Part shown: positions 14,779 through 21,123 of the stretch, piece after piece
Position numbering within the stretch: the stretch's first letter is position 1
Layout: every line of letters begins with the position of its first letter
NCBI GenBank assembly: GCA_910577935.1
Contig: CAJTOT010000003.1
Coordinates: forward strand, 93,913-119,972
DNA length: 26,060 bases
DNA from: an uncultured Hungatella sp.
Lineage (GTDB): Bacteria > Bacillota > Clostridia > Lachnospirales > Lachnospiraceae
Reading direction: 5' to 3'
Position numbers and translations under genes: made by a program
The notes under the pieces: model-generated
What the model saw: only the letters and a program-made list of their open reading frames with translations
Databases searched by the model: none
What the model was told of the DNA's origin: nothing

Positions 14779-16119
14779 TTATGGTATCAGTTTATGACAG
14801 CGGCAGGAAGTCTGTGCCGGTCCCGTGATCAAGTGTCCCAGGCGGTCAAAGCGGGAGCCGTGGCAGGGGCAGTCCCAGGTGGATTCCGCCCCGTTCCAGG
14901 TGAGGCGGCAGCCCATGTGGGGGCATCGCATCACTCCCGGCATCAGCCCTTTTGATATCCCTTTGGCGGAGGCTGCCATGTGGGCGGACAGCCGGGGGGA
15001 GGAGGGCCGCAGGCGAAAGCGGAGAGGGGAAAAGAGGTCTTCATAGCGGGAGGAGCGGCCGCAGATGAGATCAGTCAGCAGCCGGGCCGACACCATGGAG
15101 AGAGTCATACCCCATTTTCCGAATCCGGTGGCCACATACCAGTGGGGCGTGGGGCGGGAAAAACGGCCTATGAAGGGGAGAGAGTCCAGTGTCATGCAGT
15201 CCTGGGCCGACCACCGGCAGACGGCATCGGCGTGGGGGAAAAGCTCCAGGGCAGCCGAGGACAGGGCGCCGTAGGGGTCTGGCTTCGGCTGGCCTGTCCT
15301 GTGCCCCTGGCCGCCCAGAAGGAGCCACGAGTCCGCGCTGCGAAGGGAAAGCCCATTCCGGTCTATGCCAAGATACATATTTTCAAGACAGGGGGCGTGG
15401 GACAGGGCCAGCACATAGCTCTGCTCCTGGTACATTCTCAGAAAATAGTATCCCGGAAACAGGGGGAAGGGGTAGTGGCAGGCAAAAACAATTTTTTCGG
15501 CAGTGACGCTGCCGTGAGGGGTCTGGAGGACATGTCCCTTGGCGGAGAGTACAGGGGTGTGTTCAAAAACAGTGAGAGCGGCGGACAGGGCTTCTATGAA
15601 TTCCAGAGGATTGAATGAGGCCTGGTCCGGGAAGCACACGGCCCTCTTGACGGAAAAGGGCAGCTCGGTATCAGTCAACTCCTCTGCCGGGATTCCGGCC
15701 TGCCGGGCTGCCATGGTCTCCAGATGGATGGCGTCCGGCTGCTCCATAGTATAGAGGAAAGAAGATTTTTTTTCGAACCGGCAGTTTATGGAACGGGAGG
15801 AGATAAGCTGTTCATAGTCCCGGATGGCCTGCTGGTTGGATTTTGCGTAAAGCCTCATGGCGGTTTCGCCGTAATCGGTAAGCAGCTTTTGGTAGATCAG
15901 ACCGTGCTGCGACGTGATCTTGGCGGTAGTTTTGGAAGTCTGGCCGCTGGCGATAGAGCCGGCTTCCAATACTGTCACCTGCTTTCCTTCCATAGACAGA
16001 TAAAAAGCAGTGAGAATTCCTGCAAGGCCGCCCCCGATGACGGCGATTTCCGTGTCCAGACTGCCGGAAAGCGGGTTTCGGCCGGGGATGCGGCAGGTTT
16101 GATTCCAAATAGATTTCAT
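14779..16119 (-). CDS. FAD-dependent oxidoreductase with C-terminal Rieske [2Fe-2S] domain
   Basis: A DAO-type flavoprotein of about 446 aa. The FAD-binding motif IAVIGGGLAGILTAFYLS lies near residue 25-42, followed by VTVLEAG, and a late ATGFGKWGMTLSM closes the FAD fold. The last ~50 residues are a compact Rieske domain: Cys399-x-His401 (CPHMGC) and Cys417-x2-His420 (CPCHGS). Proteins with this layout are common in Firmicutes, but their substrate is not established. I prefer the ATG at 16119 (6 nt after GAGGTG); the ATG at 16122 is equally in frame. The gene heads the cotJABC operon and diverges from the Cys-rich gene. The link to the spore coat comes only from this position. Confidence 0.88.
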   Translation of the reverse strand: MKSIWNQTCRIPGRNPLSGSLDTEIAVIGGGLAGILTAFYLSMEGKQVTVLEAGSIASGQTSKTTAKITSQHGLIYQKLLTDYGETAMRLYAKSNQQAIRDYEQLISSRSINCRFEKKSSFLYTMEQPDAIHLETMAARQAGIPAEELTDTELPFSVKRAVCFPDQASFNPLEFIEALSAALTVFEHTPVLSAKGHVLQTPHGSVTAEKIVFACHYPFPLFPGYYFLRMYQEQSYVLALSHAPCLENMYLGIDRNGLSLRSADSWLLLGGQGHRTGQPKPDPYGALSSAALELFPHADAVCRWSAQDCMTLDSLPFIGRFSRPTPHWYVATGFGKWGMTLSMVSARLLTDLICGRSSRYEDLFSPLRFRLRPSSPRLSAHMAASAKGISKGLMPGVMRCPHMGCRLTWNGAESTWDCPCHGSRFDRLGHLITGPAQTSCRCHKLIP

Positions 16120-16172
16120 CATATTCACCTCACAGTTAGAATGTGCAGTTTTTCAGAAAGTAACCATGTCTG

Positions 16173-16201
16173 CACACAATATCCCGCGTCCTCATAGGAT
16201 A
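16173..16201 (+). promoter_or_regulatory. Candidate sigma-K promoter of the Cys-rich gene
   Basis: CACA (16173-16176), 16 nt and CATAGGATA (16193-16201) fit the sigma-K pattern mACm-N16-CATAnnnTA at all defined positions. The start should be near 16208, 27 nt before the ATG. Sigma-K drives late coat and exosporium genes in the mother cell. Confidence 0.5.
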
Positions 16202-16234
16202 TAGTACAAACATTAAAAATAAAGGAGATTCAAA

Positions 16235-16738
16235 ATGATGTGTGGTATTTGTGGATGGAATTGCTGCAGATGCAGAAGGAACTTCTGCTGCTGTCATAAT
16301 AACTGTGGGAACAATAACGGCTCCGGGAACAACTGCAGCTGCTGCTGCGGAACGGGAAGCGGCTCCGGGAACAACTGCTGCTGCGGAACGGGAAGCGGCT
16401 CCGGGAATAACTGCTGCTGCTGCGGTACAGGCAATCGTCCGGGGCATGGCTGTGATTGCCGGCACTGTCATTGCTGCGATCGTCCGGGAAATAACTGCGG
16501 CTGTGGAAACGGCTGCGGTGAGGCGCAGAGAAACGCGTTCCGGGCGGGGTACAGAAAAGGGTACAACGACGGTTATAATGACGGCTGGAATTCTGCCGTG
16601 AGAGACGGCGGCCATGGTCCCGGACACGGCTGCGGAGGCTGCGGGGGAGGCTTCATAGCCGAAGATGAGTACGTGGCCGGCGCGGACATCAGCAGCGAGG
16701 TCCTTGCGGATGCGGAGGAAAATGTAGATATCCGGTAA
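16235..16738 (+). CDS. Cysteine-rich, glycine-repeat protein, candidate spore-surface component
   Basis: 167 aa with 30 Cys (about 18%), 29 of them before residue 135. The N-terminal part has C/CC/CCC/CCCC clusters separated by Gly, Asn and Ser. Three tandem units, GSGNNC(S)CCC(C)GTG, are coded by DNA repeats at 16319-16360, 16361-16396 and 16397-16432. A His/Cys segment (CDCRHCHCCDRPGNNCGCG) and an aromatic segment YRKGYNDGYNDGWNSA follow. The last ~30 residues are acidic with only two earlier Cys pairs near GHGCGGCGGG. There is no signal peptide. AAAGGAG lies 7 nt before ATG-ATG, and a sigma-K-like promoter and a strong terminator flank it, so the gene is real despite its odd composition. 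Composition and context recall C. difficile exosporium proteins CdeC and CdeM, without evident homology. A metal-binding role is the alternative. Confidence 0.82.
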   Translation: MMCGICGWNCCRCRRNFCCCHNNCGNNNGSGNNCSCCCGTGSGSGNNCCCGTGSGSGNNCCCCGTGNRPGHGCDCRHCHCCDRPGNNCGCGNGCGEAQRNAFRAGYRKGYNDGYNDGWNSAVRDGGHGPGHGCGGCGGGFIAEDEYVAGADISSEVLADAEENVDIR

Positions 16739-16762
16739 TTAATCTGCGAAATCTAATTCACG

Positions 16763-16805
16763 AAACCCGGCAGAAGGCGCGTTGGGCGTCTTCTGCCGGG
16801 TTTTT
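16763..16805 (+). terminator. Terminator of the Cys-rich gene
   Basis: AAACCCGGCAGAAG (16763-16776) pairs perfectly with CTTCTGCCGGGTTT (16790-16803) and ends in TTTTT. Confidence 0.9.
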
Positions 16806-16812
16806 CCCGGTT

Positions 16813-16848
16813 AAGCCCGAGGGCGGCAGTGATGCTGTCCTCGGGCTT
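16813..16848 (+). terminator. Second GC hairpin after the Cys-rich gene
   Basis: AAGCCCGAGG (16813-16822) pairs with CCTCGGGCTT (16839-16848), with a small inner GCAG/CTGT stem. Only TTT follows, so termination is weak. It may back up the preceding terminator. Confidence 0.45.
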
Positions 16849-16895
16849 TGGGCATATAGTTGAAAAAAATATTTTGTTTTTGTGTAGAATAGCTA

Positions 16896-16924
16896 TTGCA
16901 AATGGCGGGGAAAAGTGTTATTGT
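16896..16924 (+). promoter_or_regulatory. Candidate promoter of the SDR gene
   Basis: TTGCAA (16896-16901), 17 nt and TATTGT (16919-16924) form a fair vegetative promoter. The expected start, near 16931, lies just before the first operator. A second -10-like TAGAAT is at 16885-16890 but its -35 spacing is poor. Confidence 0.4.
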
Positions 16925-16938
16925 ATAGATACAGAATA

Positions 16939-16969
16939 TTTGTATACAAACTTACATGGTTGTATACAA
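16939..16969. promoter_or_regulatory. Twin GntR-family operators upstream of the SDR gene
   Basis: TTTGTATACAAA (16939-16950) and TTGTATACAA (16960-16969) are perfect palindromes with centres 20 bp apart, about two helical turns. The core is that of the B. subtilis GntR operator (ACTTGTATACAAGT) and related FadR-subfamily sites. A degenerate third site, GTATAGATAC (16923-16932), lies just upstream. The pair lies between the likely start site and the Shine-Dalgarno, suited to repression relieved by gluconate or a related sugar acid. No gntR gene is in the window. Confidence 0.75.
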
Positions 16970-17004
16970 ACAATGACGAAATCTATTTAAGAAAAGGAGA
17001 ATGT

Positions 17005-17811
17005 ATGATGGACAACAAGACAAATTTCTCTCTGACGGGCAAGGTGGCTCTGGTTACAGGCGCTTCTTACGGAATCGGTTTCGCTATCGCGAAGGCCATG
17101 GCGGGAGCAGGGGCTTCCATCGTGTTCAACGACATTAAGCAGGAGCTGGTTGACAAGGGAATTGCGGCTTATGCGGAAGAGGGAATCACAGCCCACGGAT
17201 ATGTGTGCGATGTCACTGACGAGGACGCGGTGAATGACATGGTTGCAAAGATTGAGAAGGAAGTGGGCGTGGTAGATGTTCTGGTGAACAACGCGGGCAT
17301 TATCAAGAGAATCCCCATGATTGAGATGGCTGCCAAGGATTTCAGACAGGTGATCGATGTGGACTTAAACGCTCCGTTCATCGTGTCCAAGGCGGTGATC
17401 CCCGGCATGATCAAGAAGGGCCACGGAAAGATCATCAACATCTGCTCCATGATGTCGGAGTTTGGACGCGAGACCGTATCTGCCTACGCGGCGGCCAAGG
17501 GCGGCCTGAAGATGCTCACCAGAAACATTGCGTCCGAGTACGGCGAGTTCAACATTCAGTGCAACGGCATCGGGCCTGGCTACATCGCCACTCCTCAGAC
17601 AGCTCCCCTGCGCGAGGTGCAGCCGGACGGCTCCAGACATCCCTTTGACCAGTTCATCATCTCCAAGACGCCGGCAGGCCGCTGGGGAGAGGCATCTGAC
17701 CTGGGCGGACCGGCAGTGTTCCTTGCATCCGACGCGTCTGACTTTGTAAACGGACAGATTCTGTATGTAGACGGAGGAATCCAGGCTTACATCGGAAAGC
17801 AGCCTTCATAA
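17005..17811 (+). CDS. SDR-family gluconate 5-dehydrogenase
   Basis: A cytosolic short-chain dehydrogenase, 268 aa from the ATG at 17005 (5 nt after AGGAG; the adjacent ATG at 17008 is an alternative, and the frame is open further upstream through the operators). Rossmann motif TGASYGIG (18-25), NNAG (VDVLVNNAG), catalytic Ser in NICSMMSE and Tyr-x3-Lys in SAYAAAKGG are present. The substrate region and the C-terminal DGGIQAYIGKQP are those of gluconate 5-dehydrogenase/IdnO-like enzymes, which interconvert gluconate and 5-ketogluconate with NAD(P)H. KduD, acting on 2-dehydro-3-deoxygluconate, is close and cannot be excluded. GntR-type operators upstream support sugar-acid regulation. It stands alone, without a transporter. 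Confidence 0.9.
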   Translation: MMDNKTNFSLTGKVALVTGASYGIGFAIAKAMAGAGASIVFNDIKQELVDKGIAAYAEEGITAHGYVCDVTDEDAVNDMVAKIEKEVGVVDVLVNNAGIIKRIPMIEMAAKDFRQVIDVDLNAPFIVSKAVIPGMIKKGHGKIINICSMMSEFGRETVSAYAAAKGGLKMLTRNIASEYGEFNIQCNGIGPGYIATPQTAPLREVQPDGSRHPFDQFIISKTPAGRWGEASDLGGPAVFLASDASDFVNGQILYVDGGIQAYIGKQPS

Positions 17812-17872
17812 GACAGGCAGATTCGCCGCCGGCAGGCTGTGCCGGAACTTTATAATAAAAATAAAAAGCGCC

Positions 17873-17895
17873 GGGCGTGAGTCCGACGCTTTTTA
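17873..17895. terminator. Bidirectional terminator between the SDR and coiled-coil genes
   Basis: AAAAAGCG (17873-17880) and CGCTTTTT (17887-17894) form a stem, with CGG/CCG pairing across the spacer. A and T tracts on both sides let it serve the plus-strand SDR gene and the minus-strand gene ending at 17940. A smaller CCGGCA/TGCCGG hairpin lies at 17829-17845. Confidence 0.75.
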
Positions 17896-17939
17896 TAACC
17901 AGAACTGTCTGTCAAAACCAGATCCTGGATAATGGATGT

Positions 17940-18218
17940 TTATTTGAGCATTTCTAAAATTTCTTCTGGTGTTTTACCGGATTCCTGAATTGCCTTAAGG
18001 ATTTTTGTCTGATTTTCTTTTAATGCTTTTTTTGCGGCTGCGGCAGACTCCTTTTTCTCTCTGGCAAGAGCAGCCTTCTCGGCTTTCAGCTGTTCTTTAT
18101 AAGCAATTTTTAACTCCTCTTTTGTGGCTTTTAAATCGGCTTCCAGTTTCTGAACTTTCTCGTTGAGCTTCGCGGCTTTTCCAGTATAAGCAACTTCTTT
18201 CCTTACACCTCTTGGCAT
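17940..18218 (-). CDS. Small Lys/Ala/Glu-rich coiled-coil protein, function unknown
   Basis: 92 aa. A basic N-terminus (MPRGVRKEVAYTGKAAK) leads into one long predicted coiled coil (LNEKVQKLEADLKATKEELKIAYKEQLKAEK), a Lys/Ala run and a short C-terminal helix (KAIQESGKTPEEILEMLK). The C-terminal part resembles short helical dimer or head modules of nucleoid-type proteins, but I know no named family. There is no signal peptide or membrane span. AAGGAGG lies 8-9 nt before the ATG, and TTTACA-18-TATCAT upstream is a possible promoter, so it is expressed. It may be read alone or from the hydrolase gene 117 bp upstream, which lacks a clear terminator. Confidence 0.8.
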   Translation of the reverse strand: MPRGVRKEVAYTGKAAKLNEKVQKLEADLKATKEELKIAYKEQLKAEKAALAREKKESAAAAKKALKENQTKILKAIQESGKTPEEILEMLK

Positions 18219-18335
18219 AACAATTTCCTCCTTGTAAATTCTGAAACTTATTTTATTAATATTTTGTTTCTGAATTTATGATACAACAGAAGTATATTAT
18301 TTGTAAAGAAAAATATTGAAAAATATGATTAAAGT

Positions 18336-19961
18336 TTATCCACGATCTTCCATTTTCTGATTTAACTGCCGGATTCCCTCCAGACAGGAAAGTTCATTTC
18401 CGTCTAAGTCATAAAGTTCTCCTTCCTGGACAAAATTATATACGCAGATATTATCCAGATACACATCGCCGTCGGCGCGGAATTCTACCTGGTCATATTC
18501 AAGATATCCGAAATTCAAATCAATCTGTTCTTTTCCGTTGATTGTCAGCTGTTTTGTCACGCCGCCCAAAATCACGGATATGCCCACCGGCTTGTCGCTG
18601 TCGGCGGTAAAACGCACATGATTTTCAAATTCTTGTTTCCTGGAAATCTGGCTGCCGGCGTCCTGGGAAATGCTTCCTCCTTTTTGGAGCCGCGCCTGGC
18701 TGCTTCCGCCGCGCTGAACGATGGTTGCTCCCCGGGTGTTCCAGCCTGTGCTGCCCAGGGCGAACTGGCTGTTGAACAGGCCGTTGTTGGCATAGTTGCG
18801 GTAGGTCCACACCGCGTACCCGTTAGTATATTTTTCCAGAATATCGGGGATTCCCGTGAGGAAAGCATTTCTCTCATCCTCCAGAAGCCTGGCGTTGTGC
18901 TCAAAGCCCGGCGTCATGTCCATATAGAGGAGCTGGTCGATATATATGGGCTTTCCTTCGTTGCAGGCTTTCACCAGGTTAAGCAGGTGTTCCATCATGG
19001 AAATAGCTTCCTGGGCGGTGAGAAGCCTGTTTGGACTCTGTCCCATGGAGACGCTGTACATCAGCGCCGTGTAGTCGGATTCCCCGCAGGGAAATGTCTG
19101 ATAGTGGGCCGCCCCCACATTCTCCCCGTCCAGGCCTGTTACAGGGTCCACATCCAGGCGCACTTCCATGGACAGATTGGGAAATACCTGCTGAGTGTCC
19201 TTGAGAAGGTCGATGAGGAACTGGTCATAGTATTCGTAGAACAGCTTGTAAGCAGGGCTGTTCCGCTTAGGGATGCTGATCTGGTCAAAGCTGCTGACGG
19301 ATTGTTCCGTGAAATATGTGTTCACTTCCTCCAGAGTGTAATTCTCCCTGAGGTACGCCTGAAAACCGATGCGTTTTGCCTCGGCCACGCCTTCCCTGCC
19401 GGCGCCGTACTGTTCGGGGGCGTCTTCTATATAATTCCAGAAATCCTCCCAGGTGATAAACCCTCCGTAAAAATTGTCATAGCCGGACACGGCCTGATAC
19501 AGCGTTTCTACATAATCCATCCACATCCGGCGGGCGTCGTCGTCGCCTGGAAGCTGCTTGAACCGGCTTAAAGACGGCTCGTCCCCGGAATAATCCCAGG
19601 TATATCCCACCCTCAAAATCACCCACAGTTCATGCTCCCTGGCAGACTGCATAACTCGGTCCAGCTTGTCAAAGGCGTATCTGCAGTAACCGTCGGGGCC
19701 GGAGGAAGGCTGAAACTCCCGCCAGGGAACTGCCAGGACGATGCTGTTAAACCCGTCCGCCGCGATCTGTGCCAGTTCTTCGTCCATGTGGTCGCTTTCC
19801 GAGTTCCAGAAATTGATTACCCATTGATCTGACACATAGGTCACGCTTCTCAAGTTGTCGGGGGGAGCCTCCCCCACCGCTCCCAGAGACGCGAAGGAAG
19901 CCGATAAAAGCATTCCCGCACTGGCAATTAAAAGTTGCTTCCAAAGATGTTTTCTCTTCAT
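18336..19961 (-). CDS. Secreted TIM-barrel glycoside hydrolase-like protein
   Basis: 541 aa. Signal peptide: KRKHLWK, a hydrophobic core (LLIASAGMLLSASFASLGAVG) and a cleavage region near residue 28-31. The next ~370 residues read like a GH-A clan (beta/alpha)8 barrel: NFWNSESDHMDEELAQIAADGFNSIVLAVPW, LWVILRVGYTWDYSG, GFITWEDFWNY with Glu172 as candidate acid/base, and a late GYAVWTYRNYANNGLFN strand. About 130 C-terminal residues look like a beta-sandwich or carbohydrate-binding module (HVRFTADSDKPVGISVILGG, YLEYDQVEFRADGDVYLDNICVYNF). The second catalytic Glu is not certain, and I cannot place the GH family or substrate. GGAGG lies 5 nt before the ATG. It follows tRNA-Pro and its terminator. 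Lone secreted barrels of this kind are sometimes tied to exopolysaccharide; that is only an inference. Confidence 0.82.
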   Translation of the reverse strand: MKRKHLWKQLLIASAGMLLSASFASLGAVGEAPPDNLRSVTYVSDQWVINFWNSESDHMDEELAQIAADGFNSIVLAVPWREFQPSSGPDGYCRYAFDKLDRVMQSAREHELWVILRVGYTWDYSGDEPSLSRFKQLPGDDDARRMWMDYVETLYQAVSGYDNFYGGFITWEDFWNYIEDAPEQYGAGREGVAEAKRIGFQAYLRENYTLEEVNTYFTEQSVSSFDQISIPKRNSPAYKLFYEYYDQFLIDLLKDTQQVFPNLSMEVRLDVDPVTGLDGENVGAAHYQTFPCGESDYTALMYSVSMGQSPNRLLTAQEAISMMEHLLNLVKACNEGKPIYIDQLLYMDMTPGFEHNARLLEDERNAFLTGIPDILEKYTNGYAVWTYRNYANNGLFNSQFALGSTGWNTRGATIVQRGGSSQARLQKGGSISQDAGSQISRKQEFENHVRFTADSDKPVGISVILGGVTKQLTINGKEQIDLNFGYLEYDQVEFRADGDVYLDNICVYNFVQEGELYDLDGNELSCLEGIRQLNQKMEDRG

Positions 19962-20040
19962 AAGTGCCTCCAGATATTATTTTTTGCTTTTTGTCCGGAA
20001 AAGGGATTTTTTATCATAGACCAGATTTTCCCAGTGATAT

Positions 20041-20075
20041 AAAAAATGCCAGAAGCCCTCCCGGACTTTTGGCAC
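20041..20075 (-). terminator. tRNA-Pro terminator
   Basis: On the minus strand TGCCA-A-AAGTCC pairs with GGGCTT-C-TGGCA around a short GGGA loop (20047-20074) and is followed by six T. It lies 14 nt beyond the tRNA 3' end. Confidence 0.85.
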
Positions 20076-20087
20076 CTCTCAATAAAA

Positions 20088-20161
20088 TCGGGGTAACAGG
20101 ATTTGAACCTGCGACCTCTCGGCCCCCAGCCGAGCGCGCTACCAAACTACGCCATACCCCG
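20088..20161 (-). tRNA. tRNA-Pro (GGG anticodon)
   Basis: The acceptor stem CGGGGTA/TACCCCG (20155-20161 with 20089-20095) has discriminator A at 20088. The anticodon arm CTCGG-CTGGGGG-CCGAG gives anticodon GGG (proline), and the T arm contains GCAGGTTCAAATCCTGT (stem CAGG/CCTG, GTTCAAATC loop region). CCA is not encoded. A -10 TATAAT (20214-20219, minus strand) with TTTTCA 17 nt before it could drive it. A terminator follows. Confidence 0.95.
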
Positions 20162-20213
20162 TCAATTGTTAAATACAGGCCGGTCAAACCGGGCTGTCCC
20201 TTGACACTCCCCT

Positions 20214-20242
20214 ATTATAGCAAAAGATTTGCGATTTGAAAA
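20214..20242 (-). promoter_or_regulatory. Candidate promoter of tRNA-Pro
   Basis: TTTTCA (20237-20242), 17 nt and a consensus TATAAT (20214-20219) on the minus strand, about 45 nt upstream of the mature tRNA 5' end. The -35 is weak. Confidence 0.5.
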
Positions 20243-20319
20243 GAGTTTTCTTGAAAAAATTTTATGAATGGGATATGATTAGAGAAGATAGGGAAAAATA
20301 TACAGGATGGAGGGAGGCT

Positions 20320-21108
20320 ATGAGGAGGCCGATTGTAAGTTTTGACATGGATATGACTCTTTTGGACCATGAGACATTCCAGATTCCCGACAGCGCCCTG
20401 AGGGCTCTCGGCAAATTGAGGGGACATTACAGGATCGTCCTCGCCACAGGAAGGGATATGGACAGCCATTACAGCGCGGGGTTAAAAGAGAAAGTCAACC
20501 CGGACGCCATTGTCCACACCAACGGCGCGAAGATCACCGTGGGAGACCAGATCATTTACGAGTCCCATATGTCACCTGAGCTGAAGCGCCGCCTGCTGGA
20601 ATTTGCCGGGGAGCATGACCTGGCGGTGGGGGTGACCATGGGCGATGACGATTACTATATCCACCCGGAGCGGGTGACGGAGTTTGACTCCAGGCGGTGG
20701 GGCGAGTGCGGGCGGCAGTACCAGGACCCATGGAAACTGATGGATATGGAGGTGCCGTCCATGTGCTATATCGGCGACCCCAAAGGGGCAGCGCTGATCG
20801 AGGAGGCCTTTGAGGAGCTGAGGCTGCCCTTGTTCGCGGGCCGGGAGGGAGCGGATATCATTGAGAAGAGAAACTCCAAGGCCGGGGGGCTGGCTGTGGT
20901 CTGCGGGCATTTCGGGACGACCATGGAGGAAGCATACGCCTTTGGGGACAGTATGAATGATTATGAGATTATCCAGGCCGTGGGGACCGGGATTGCCATG
21001 GGCAATGCAGACCAGAGGCTGAAAGCCGTGGCGGACTATGTGACTGCGGATATCGGAGACGACGGCATCTATAAGGCATGTGTGCATTTGGGGCTGATAA
21101 ATGATTAG
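20320..21108 (+). CDS. HAD-superfamily Cof-type phosphatase
   Basis: 262 aa from the ATG at 20320, which has GGAGG 6 nt upstream; the frame is open further upstream but without a ribosome binding site. Motif I SFDMDMTLLD puts the nucleophile and acid at Asp9 and Asp11, motif II is VLATGR, a Lys lies at RNSKAGG, and motif IV is AFGDSMNDYEII. A C2-type cap lies between motifs II and III (HTNGAKITVGDQIIYES). The Cof/YidA group hydrolyses sugar phosphates, FMN and similar small phosphates; the substrate cannot be read from sequence. It is first of three same-strand genes with gaps of 15 and 20 bp. Confidence 0.92.
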   Translation: MRRPIVSFDMDMTLLDHETFQIPDSALRALGKLRGHYRIVLATGRDMDSHYSAGLKEKVNPDAIVHTNGAKITVGDQIIYESHMSPELKRRLLEFAGEHDLAVGVTMGDDDYYIHPERVTEFDSRRWGECGRQYQDPWKLMDMEVPSMCYIGDPKGAALIEEAFEELRLPLFAGREGADIIEKRNSKAGGLAVVCGHFGTTMEEAYAFGDSMNDYEIIQAVGTGIAMGNADQRLKAVADYVTADIGDDGIYKACVHLGLIND

Positions 21109-21123
21109 AAGGGGGTAATAAAG

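Noticed and set aside
16136..16627. Minus-strand Ala-rich ORF opposite the Cys-rich gene
   Set aside because: It is a shadow frame created by the GCT/GGC-rich repeats. The plus strand has the ribosome binding site, promoter and terminator.
19964..20239. Plus-strand 91-codon ORF containing GVTGFEPATSRPPAERATKLRHTP
   Set aside because: It is the antisense of the tRNA-Pro gene, a well-known false ORF produced by tRNA sequence. It has no ribosome binding site.
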